Shown one piece after another: positions 1 to 4,754 of a stretch of DNA of 7,024 nt. Each line of letters opens with the position of its first letter. Within the stretch, counting starts at the first letter, position 1. The DNA is taken from NCBI GenBank assembly GCA_041287705.1, contig JBGGNE010000406.1, positions 1-7,024 on the forward strand, written 5' to 3'. The position numbers and the translations under genes are program-made. The DNA comes from LW23 sp041287705. Its GTDB lineage: Bacteria > Verrucomicrobiota > Verrucomicrobiia > Methylacidiphilales > UBA1321. The notes under the pieces were generated by a model that had not been told where the DNA came from, searched no databases, and saw nothing but the letters and a program-made list of their open reading frames with translations.

Positions 1-117
1 AGCCTCGTACGCACAGGATTTTTTGTCAAGGGCAAGGCGCGAGGAGGGAGCATATTAGAATAATATGTGACCGACGAGCAACGCAATGATTGACAAAAAA
101 GACATGCGAACGAGGCT
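1..117. repeat. 117-bp imperfect palindrome (hairpin-forming intergenic element)
   Basis: The whole stretch is an inverted repeat centred on base 59. Bases 1-8 pair with 110-117, 10-13 with 105-108, 19-29 with 90-100 (TTTTTTGTCAA against TTGACAAAAAA) and 51-57 with 61-67 (CATATTA, loop GAA, TAATATG). The part between, about 30-50 against 68-89, is only partly paired and has alternating G-C pairs and GA/GA mismatches. The methyltransferase stop codon (117-119) overlaps the last base, so the element lies directly at that gene's 3' end and could help to end or stabilise its transcript. From memory it resembles dispersed palindromic elements seen at gene ends in Acidobacteriota and deltaproteobacteria, but I cannot confirm copy number. 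The element begins at the window edge, so it may extend further left. Confidence 0.8.
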
Positions 118-827
118 CAGCTTGATCGCTCATTAGAATAAACCACTTCCTGGCGCTTCGCAAACCACCCGTGGATAAAGAGACTCTGGTAGATTAACGA
201 AGGCTTTTCAAAGCCTCCCGCCGCAATAATCTCCTCAACCTGAGACGGAGGCAACACTGCAACGTGCTTTTTCCATCCTTCCAGAAAGCCTGCTGCTTCA
301 GTTTGCGGTGCGCCATTGTAGAGCAGCATTTTCTGCCAGATCCTCTTCAGGCCATCAGAATCCGGCGAATCCAGGTCCCCAGACAAGTCGGCGTTGATCA
401 GAACGCCACCGGGCCTGAGGTGCTGTGAGATAGTCCGGAAAAATGCGATGCGCTCCCCTTTCCTGACCAGGAACTGAGATACCAGCAGGCTGGTTGCCGC
501 ATCGAAGGGATCGGATTGCGGCAGGGTCTCGATGTAGCCATTGTGGAAGGTGCAGCGTGAGGCTATCCCTTCTTCATGGGCGCGCTTTTCGCAAATCTCC
601 AGCATGGGCTGGGAAGGATCGACCGCGGTGAACTCTAAATGCGGGAATACGCGGGCCAGGGCAAACAACTCCGCGCCGGTGCCGACGCCAACGCAGAGTA
701 TTCTTGCGCGCTCCGGCAGTTCGCCAAAGATGATACGCATCAGAAGATGCAGGGCATCCTTCTGGGGCGCTAACTTAACAAACCGCGCGTCGTAGACGGA
801 GGCAAAGTCTTTATTAAACAATTCCAT
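117..827 (-). CDS. Class I SAM-dependent methyltransferase
   Basis: A 236-residue protein with the Rossmann-like SAM-binding fold of class I methyltransferases; the substrate is unknown. Motif I is ILCVGVGTGAE at residues 43-53, the acidic residue at the end of strand 2 is D70 in TAVDPSQPML, and motif IV-like FDAATSLLVSQFL is at about 108-120. LRPGGVLINADL at 137-148 is the usual post-strand-4 region. The C-terminal third (about 165-225, ending near HGWFAKR) is a variable cap likely to set substrate choice. The start is uncertain. ATG at 827 gives the family-like MELFNKDF opening, while an in-frame GTG at 845 would add six residues (MSPLCF). Neither has a clear Shine-Dalgarno sequence. The gene lies 38-56 bp downstream of the FHA gene on the same strand, so co-transcription is likely. 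Its stop touches the palindrome at 1-117. Confidence 0.88.
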   Translation of the reverse strand: MELFNKDFASVYDARFVKLAPQKDALHLLMRIIFGELPERARILCVGVGTGAELFALARVFPHLEFTAVDPSQPMLEICEKRAHEEGIASRCTFHNGYIETLPQSDPFDAATSLLVSQFLVRKGERIAFFRTISQHLRPGGVLINADLSGDLDSPDSDGLKRIWQKMLLYNGAPQTEAAGFLEGWKKHVAVLPPSQVEEIIAAGGFEKPSLIYQSLFIHGWFAKRQEVVYSNERSS

Positions 828-883
828 GAAGCAGAGGGGGGACACGGCTGGCCGATACCGTTCCGGGCCCTGACGGCTGATTA

Positions 884-1546
884 CTACTTTCGCACGCCGC
901 CGATGAAGAGGCAGTGCACACCGCCGAACTGGAGGCTGTCCTGCATGCTCAGCCAGCGCTCTTTAACCTGCTGTCCCGCGACATAGGTGCCGTTGGTGCT
1001 GCCCAGATCTTTCAGGAATACGCCGTTGCGGGAGTACTCTATACTGGCGTGGCGCTGAGAAATCGTGCTGTCGGGGATGACGATATCATTTAGCGTGGAG
1101 CGTCCAACGTAGGCCAGACCGGGACGTATGGGGAACGTCTTGATTTCGTTGCCCAGAGTGACGCGCAGATACGGATTGGTAGGCGCGAGGCGGATAGGCT
1201 CCGTGGGGCGCTCCGTTTCGGCCATTTCATCTTTAATGCGGGCGGCTTCGCAGAGGATCTGGACATAGGGCATGTCGATCGTCTGACGTTGCGGCTTTTC
1301 GCCTACGATGAATTCCGTTTGCGGATCTTTCAGATTGATGAGGGCGATCGCCGCTTCCAGGCCGCTGCGCAGACCGAACTGGGCATCGACAATGGCGCCT
1401 TCGACCATATTAATGCGCGCGGGAGGCGGCACATTGGTCACGTAGATTTCACCCGTCTTACGGCCCATGCAAAAGGCTTGAATCTGCTCAGCAATGCTAA
1501 GCAGGTTGCCGAGTCGAACGGTATCGCGCCTTAAGTCTGGGACCAT
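884..1546 (-). CDS. DUF4388 (PATAN)-FHA domain protein
   Basis: A 220-residue soluble protein with two domains. Residues about 10-105 match the PATAN/DUF4388 pattern: GNLLSIAEQIQAF, then RKTGEIYVT, then RINMVEGAIVDAQFG and a short SGLEAAIALI helix. Residues about 125-217 are a forkhead-associated domain, with GR at 148-149, S163 and H166 (SQRH), and LGSTNGTY at 181-188. These are the conserved phosphothreonine-pocket residues, so binding to phosphothreonine peptides is expected. DUF4388 proteins are usually found in gliding or two-component signalling contexts in Acidobacteriota and Myxococcota, so a role as a signalling adaptor is likely but not specific. No kinase or phosphatase gene is in the window. 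The ATG at 1546 is preceded by AAGAAG at a 12-nt spacing, a weak and distant Shine-Dalgarno that matches the arrangement at tatA. It probably heads a transcript that includes the methyltransferase gene. Confidence 0.9.
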   Translation of the reverse strand: MVPDLRRDTVRLGNLLSIAEQIQAFCMGRKTGEIYVTNVPPPARINMVEGAIVDAQFGLRSGLEAAIALINLKDPQTEFIVGEKPQRQTIDMPYVQILCEAARIKDEMAETERPTEPIRLAPTNPYLRVTLGNEIKTFPIRPGLAYVGRSTLNDIVIPDSTISQRHASIEYSRNGVFLKDLGSTNGTYVAGQQVKERWLSMQDSLQFGGVHCLFIGGVRK

Positions 1547-1564
1547 AGCGTCAGTTTACTTCTT
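1544..1564 (-). repeat. Mirrored leader repeat, FHA-gene copy
   Basis: Read on the minus strand this is AAGAAG, then TAA, then ACTGACGCTATG, ending in the FHA-gene start codon. It matches 18 of 21 positions of the tatA leader at 1857-1877, including 12 consecutive bases through the ATG. The AAGAAG is the only ribosome-binding-like sequence upstream of the FHA gene, at a long 12-nt spacing. Confidence 0.7.
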
Positions 1565-1603
1565 GTGGGGCTGAAGTCGATAAAAGGTTGGAGCCAATCG
1601 CAC

Positions 1604-1620
1604 GCTTTTTTCAAAAAAGC
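1604..1620. promoter_or_regulatory. Perfect 8-bp dyad GCTTTTTT-C-AAAAAAGC
   Basis: A 17-base perfect inverted repeat with a single central C. It lies 58-74 bp upstream of the FHA-gene ATG, so it would fall in or near that gene's promoter or leader. Because the loop is one base, it is more plausible as a protein-binding or bendable A/T-tract site than as an RNA hairpin. No function is known. Confidence 0.5.
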
Positions 1621-1728
1621 TGTTTTTGGGCGTTGGGCCGGCGTTTGCCGTGGCTTTTTCGCCTCTGGGAATGCTCAGGCTCGTCAACAGCACACATAAG
1701 CTACTCAATTGTGGCGTGGAGCCAAGTA

Positions 1729-1762
1729 CTTTACACAAAAAAACTGATTTTCCTGTGTAAAG
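1729..1762. promoter_or_regulatory. Perfect 9-bp dyad CTTTACACA / TGTGTAAAG, candidate operator
   Basis: CTTTACACA (1729-1737) and TGTGTAAAG (1754-1762) are exact reverse complements separated by 16 bases rich in A and T. The half-site centres are 25 bp apart, more than two helical turns, which suits a dimeric or tetrameric regulator. The transcript could also fold, with extra A/T pairing in the spacer. The site is about 113-146 bp upstream of the tatA start and 183-216 bp upstream of the FHA-gene start. I do not recognise the half-site as belonging to a known regulator. Confidence 0.5.
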
Positions 1763-1856
1763 CCGGGGTTTTGGCGACGCGAGTACGTTCCACAGGTTCG
1801 GAGACGGACCGTGCGGTTCAATTTGCTTGCGATTCCCCTGATCCACAGTAATGTTT

Positions 1857-1877
1857 AAGGAGAAGACTGACGCTATG
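1857..1877 (+). repeat. tatA ribosome-binding site and mirrored leader repeat
   Basis: AAGGAG at 1857-1862 is the best Shine-Dalgarno in the window, followed 12 nt later by the ATG at 1875. The bases AAGGAGAAG-ACTGACGCTATG match the FHA-gene leader on the other strand at 18 of 21 positions. This supports ATG 1875 rather than the in-frame ATG at 1851, which has no ribosome-binding sequence and precedes the AAGGAG. Confidence 0.7.
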
Positions 1878-2126
1878 ACACCCATACTTGCTTTTTTGCC
1901 ACACGGATCGGAGTGGCTCTGGATCACCATTCTCGTAGTCGTGCTGTTTGGCGCAAAGAAACTGCCGGAACTGGCTCGCGGCCTGGGCCGCAGCGTCGGC
2001 GAGTTCAAGCGCGCCAAGCAGGAGTTTGAGACAGAGCTGGACGACTCTTCGAAGCCGACTCTTATCGATACTTCCAAGCCCGGCGCTACTGTTGGCGAGC
2101 AGTCCAAAAAGTCCGAAGTACGCTAA
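1875..2126 (+). CDS. tatA: Sec-independent (Tat) translocase subunit TatA
   Basis: An 83-residue protein with the TatA/E architecture. It has a short N-terminal transmembrane helix (about residues 12-25, WLWITILVVVLF), the FG hinge at F25-G26, then the amphipathic helix KKLPELARGLGRSVGEFKRAKQEF (28-51) and a charged, probably disordered tail. TatA oligomers form the pore that lets folded, twin-arginine-signalled proteins cross the inner membrane together with TatBC. No tatB or tatC is in the window, so they must lie elsewhere. The length is typical of TatA and short for TatB. The start at 1875 is chosen because of AAGGAG at 1857-1862; starting at 1851 would add an unusual charged MFKEKTDA stretch before the membrane helix. 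The last 41 bp overlap the convergent MFS gene. Confidence 0.93.
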   Translation: MTPILAFLPHGSEWLWITILVVVLFGAKKLPELARGLGRSVGEFKRAKQEFETELDDSSKPTLIDTSKPGATVGEQSKKSEVR

Positions 2127-3453
2127 GATCCCGAAGCAGCAAGAGGAGCGCGGCAGTCACCATGGCCGCGCCAAGCCACGTAATCATGGTCGGGGCGCCG
2201 TAAAGTTTCAGCAGGCGTCCGTCAATGTTAAGCCCAAGAGCGGTCAGTCCGCAAAGTGTTGTCCACATATTGCGCAGGGCAAAGAGACGACCTCTGTGAT
2301 GGTTGGCCACATCGTTCTGGATTCGCGCTTCAATCGGTACGGGAATAGCTGTAGCCAGCGCACCCAGCAGCAGACCGAACGGCAGTACAATGGCCAGGTG
2401 TGTCAGGTTGGCAAAGACAAAGAAACCCAGACCAAGGCCGATAAGGCCCACATGGGGTAACGCGTTCCAGTGCACGGCGCGTTTGGCCTGTCCTGCAAAG
2501 TAAATGCCCAGCCCCATTCCGAGAAAGACGCAGATGAAGAGTGTGGCCACGGCGATCATCTGGTATTCGGAGTGATCCAGTATCGGAATGTGCAGCCAGG
2601 CTACCAGAGGTTCCAGGAATGTCTTGATGGGTGCAATGTCGATGTTCTTTTTCGCATGCTCCATCACCACGACAATAAACATCAGGCTGGAAAAGGCGAA
2701 CAGGCCGTGGATGAGCACCAGTGGTATGAGTGGACGATGGGAAAGTAAAGTTTTCCATCCGTCCGCAAGTTCACTCCAGGACTTCTTAAGAGGCTCATGC
2801 TCAGTGGAAGCGGATTCCTTTTTATCAGGCCATAGCTCCCTGGTGATACGCATAATACATACGGCGGAAGCGCCGAATGTGAGTGCGTTAATCAGGTAGG
2901 CATTGCAGGGATCCACAATCTTGATAATAAGGATGGCAAGCGGCGTTCCCAGGAGGGTGCCGACAGGGCCAAGCAGGGCAATCAGGCTGTTGGCTGTCAG
3001 GAGTCTGTCCGGCTCAACGATTTGTGGCAGAGCGGACTGGCGTGCGGGAATAAAGAGACCGTTAAAAGTGCCAAGTATGAACAGGGCCAGACATGCCAGC
3101 ATGTAGTCCGGATTCTGATCAGAAAGGACATAAACAAAGGTAAGAACGACATAAATGCGGATGATATCCGCTACAATCATAATCGTTTTGCGATCAAAGC
3201 TGTCGATGATCCAGCCGTAGAGGGGCGCGAAGAGCAGACCGGGCAGCATCCCGGCGAATGAGAATTGCGCTGTGTACTTTCCTACTTCTTCACCTTTAAA
3301 CACGAAGAACAGCAGTGCGGCAGATGTAAAGCGGTCGCCGATGGAGCTGATAAGCTGTCCCCACCACAGCAGCACAAAATTGTGGTTCTCAAGCATCTCG
3401 CGAAAAGACGACTTTTTGGCGGCAGTTTCTGAAGTGGCGGGCGGCGGAACCAT
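2086..3453 (-). CDS. Major facilitator superfamily transporter (MFS_3-like efflux)
   Basis: A 455-residue inner-membrane protein with about 12 hydrophobic segments. The first half has NFVLLWWGQLISSIGDRF (25-42), the loop 2-3 signature GWIIDSFDRKTIM (80-92) and FIPARQSALPQIVEPDRLLTANSL (134-157), a pattern common in MFS_3, macrolide-efflux and LplT-like carriers. A charged central loop lies at about 205-240, and the second half carries RGRLFALRNMWTTL (387-400). The family suggests proton-driven export of a small molecule or lipid, but the substrate cannot be told. A long segment between helices 7 and 8 (about 265-299) is unusual. The ATG at 3453 has no clear Shine-Dalgarno sequence. The gene is divergent from tilS, and its last 13 codons and stop lie opposite the tatA 3' end. 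Confidence 0.9.
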   Translation of the reverse strand: MVPPPATSETAAKKSSFREMLENHNFVLLWWGQLISSIGDRFTSAALLFFVFKGEEVGKYTAQFSFAGMLPGLLFAPLYGWIIDSFDRKTIMIVADIIRIYVVLTFVYVLSDQNPDYMLACLALFILGTFNGLFIPARQSALPQIVEPDRLLTANSLIALLGPVGTLLGTPLAILIIKIVDPCNAYLINALTFGASAVCIMRITRELWPDKKESASTEHEPLKKSWSELADGWKTLLSHRPLIPLVLIHGLFAFSSLMFIVVVMEHAKKNIDIAPIKTFLEPLVAWLHIPILDHSEYQMIAVATLFICVFLGMGLGIYFAGQAKRAVHWNALPHVGLIGLGLGFFVFANLTHLAIVLPFGLLLGALATAIPVPIEARIQNDVANHHRGRLFALRNMWTTLCGLTALGLNIDGRLLKLYGAPTMITWLGAAMVTAALLLLLRDLSVLRTFWTARQQ

Positions 3454-3527
3454 AAACTGCCGACTTTCGCGTTTTCGTGCGCAGGGTCAAGAAAACTCAT
3501 GCGGCAGGTGGTCAGTGAAGTGGACAT

Positions 3528-3555
3528 TTGGCAGCGGGGGCAAGTCGTGTATGCT
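3528..3555 (+). promoter_or_regulatory. Possible tilS promoter (TTGGCA-16-TATGCT)
   Basis: TTGGCA at 3528-3533 is followed after 16 bp by TATGCT at 3550-3555. This is a fair sigma-70-like match in the 97-bp divergent gap between the MFS gene and tilS. A start about seven bases after the -10 box would be near 3562, next to the in-frame ATG at 3563. That would make tilS leaderless from that codon and would rule out the ATG at 3551, which lies inside the -10 box. The match is moderate and could be chance. Confidence 0.3.
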
Positions 3556-4606
3556 TGGGCAAATGTGCACGGATTCGGGAGATACACGTGGCGGTGAAAA
3601 GCCTGTAAAGCGGCGGGCTGCATCCACTTCGGATCCGCTCGTTGAAGTTTTGCGCAAAGCGTTGGCACTTGGCAGATTGCCCGAGCGTTTTATGTGTGGT
3701 GTTTCAGGCGGGATTGATTCCTGCGCGCTGTTGAACGCTTTGGCAGCCGCCGGAACACGGCCGATTGTCGTGCACTACGACCACGGCTGGGGCGCCGCTG
3801 CCGCTGAGGATCCCGAATTTATCCGCACGCTGGCAGCGCAGTACGGAACTGAGGGCGGCCTGGAGTTTTATTTCGATCGCGCGGATCCCCCGCCGGAACA
3901 TCATCGAGAAGATGAAGCTCGTCGAGCACGCTATGGCTTTTTCGCGCGGCTGGGCGCAAGGCTGGGCTGCCCGGATATCGTGCTGGCTCACAACGCGGAC
4001 GATCAGGTGGAGACACTGCTGATGCAATTGCTGCGCGGTGGCGGATCGGGCGCGGCGGGCATTCGGGAGCGGTCAGATCTGGTTCTGCCGGAGGGTCAAT
4101 TGCGCGTGCATCGTCCATGGCTTGGCGTATGGCGGCGCGAGATCGAAGCATACGCAGCCACCCACGGCGTCGTGTGGAAGGAAGACGCGACGAACGCCGA
4201 TCCAGGCCATCTTCGCAACAAGCTGCGCCATCAGCTTATCCCGCAGCTTGCGGAGCTGGCCGGCCCGGCCGTAAAGGAAAAGCTTCACGGCTTTGCCGAG
4301 ACACGCCGTGCGGAAACCGACTGGCTGGACGCCCTGTGCGCTCCCTGGGCCGCAAAGCAAACGCTAAGTGTAAAGGAACTGCGCGCTCTGCCGGACTACG
4401 CGTTGCACCGCGTGTTATGGACATGGCTGAGAGGCCGAAAGATCCCAAATCTGAAGCGGCGCGACGTGGAAAACGTGGCTTCTATGCTGGCGTCAGACGG
4501 GCCGGCCAAGGTGAATCTGCCCGGCGCTGCCTACGGACGAAGGCAGGCCGGGGTGGTATTTATCGAACGATCCGATGGGACTGTACGCCCGGAGCTCGGG
4601 CCCTGA
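3551..4606 (+). CDS. tilS: tRNA(Ile)-lysidine synthase TilS
   Basis: TilS adds lysine to the wobble cytidine (C34) of the CAU-anticodon tRNA-Ile, using ATP, so that AUA is read as isoleucine. It is cytoplasmic and usually essential. From ATG 3551 the protein has 351 residues. The PP-loop SGGIDS is at 52-57, VVHYDHGW at 73-80, RRARYGFF at 124-131, LAHNADDQVETLLMQLLRGGGSGAAGI at 145-171, then HRPWLGVWRREIEAYA (187-202) and EDATNADPGHLRNKLRHQLIPQL (211-233). These are the family's ATP- and tRNA-binding blocks. The C-terminal part is short and lacks the full extra domain of the E. coli enzyme, as in many compact TilS proteins. The start is uncertain: ATG 3551, ATG 3563 and GTG 3515 are all in frame and none has a strong Shine-Dalgarno. 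The open frame runs upstream to 3272, but that part lies opposite the MFS gene and is not coding. Confidence 0.92.
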   Translation: MLGQMCTDSGDTRGGEKPVKRRAASTSDPLVEVLRKALALGRLPERFMCGVSGGIDSCALLNALAAAGTRPIVVHYDHGWGAAAAEDPEFIRTLAAQYGTEGGLEFYFDRADPPPEHHREDEARRARYGFFARLGARLGCPDIVLAHNADDQVETLLMQLLRGGGSGAAGIRERSDLVLPEGQLRVHRPWLGVWRREIEAYAATHGVVWKEDATNADPGHLRNKLRHQLIPQLAELAGPAVKEKLHGFAETRRAETDWLDALCAPWAAKQTLSVKELRALPDYALHRVLWTWLRGRKIPNLKRRDVENVASMLASDGPAKVNLPGAAYGRRQAGVVFIERSDGTVRPELGP

Positions 4607-4664
4607 CAGTTCCGTGTATGAGTTACGAATACATCGCGCGCCTGCCGGATATTTCTTCTCCCCG

Positions 4665-4720
4665 TACACATTTCAGCCCGGATGCTGCGCGCTTAAAGCA
4701 CGTGGCACCCGGGCTGTGTA
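4665..4720. terminator. Bidirectional hairpin between tilS and serA
   Basis: Bases 4675-4693 and 4697-4715 form a 19-position stem with a TAA loop: AGCCCGG at the base pairs with CCGGGCT, giving 15 Watson-Crick pairs, two G.U wobbles and two A.C mismatches. In the opposite strand the wobbles and mismatches swap places, so both transcripts fold equally well. TACAC (4665-4669) and GTGTA (4716-4720) can extend the stem across a five-base bulge. It sits 59 bp past the tilS stop and 35 bp past the serA stop, the position expected for a shared terminator. No long T tract follows on either side, so intrinsic termination is not certain. Confidence 0.6.
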
Positions 4721-4754
4721 TTTGGACTGCAAGCCTGGCTTAGCGAGCCAAAAG

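Larger units (their letters stand above)
1565..1856. other. Divergent intergenic region FHA gene / tatA
   Basis: This stretch separates two divergently read genes and must contain both promoters. I find no convincing -35/-10 pair on either strand. It has A/T tracts, two dyads (listed separately at 1604-1620 and 1729-1762) and a small CGGC-GTTT-GCCG stem near 1638-1650 followed by TGGCTTTTT. Open frames crossing it (1556-2107 minus, 1588-1851 plus) have protein composition unlike real genes and no start signals. No tRNA or other RNA family that I recognise is present. A small RNA or leader cannot be excluded. Confidence 0.6.

Noticed and set aside
1588..1851. An 87-codon plus-strand frame upstream of tatA
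   Set aside because: It has no ribosome-binding sequence, a Cys/Trp/Ser-rich composition unlike a conserved protein, and it crosses both dyads.
1851..1874. Earlier in-frame ATG for tatA
   Set aside because: It has no Shine-Dalgarno, whereas AAGGAG at 1857-1862 lies between it and ATG 1875. The extra residues are charged and precede the normal TatA N-terminus.
1556..2107. A 183-codon minus-strand frame through the FHA/tatA intergenic region and opposite tatA
   Set aside because: The product is rich in Ser, Pro and Leu without domain structure, about half lies opposite tatA, and there is no start signal.
3454..3527. Possible minus-strand promoter for the MFS gene (TTGACC in the divergent gap)
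   Set aside because: No acceptable -10 hexamer is found at 16-18 bp from it, so I do not call it.
3272..3550. Upstream extension of the tilS frame
   Set aside because: It lies mostly opposite the N-terminal coding part of the MFS gene and adds residues with no TilS homology. The TilS core begins near residue 30 of the chosen start.
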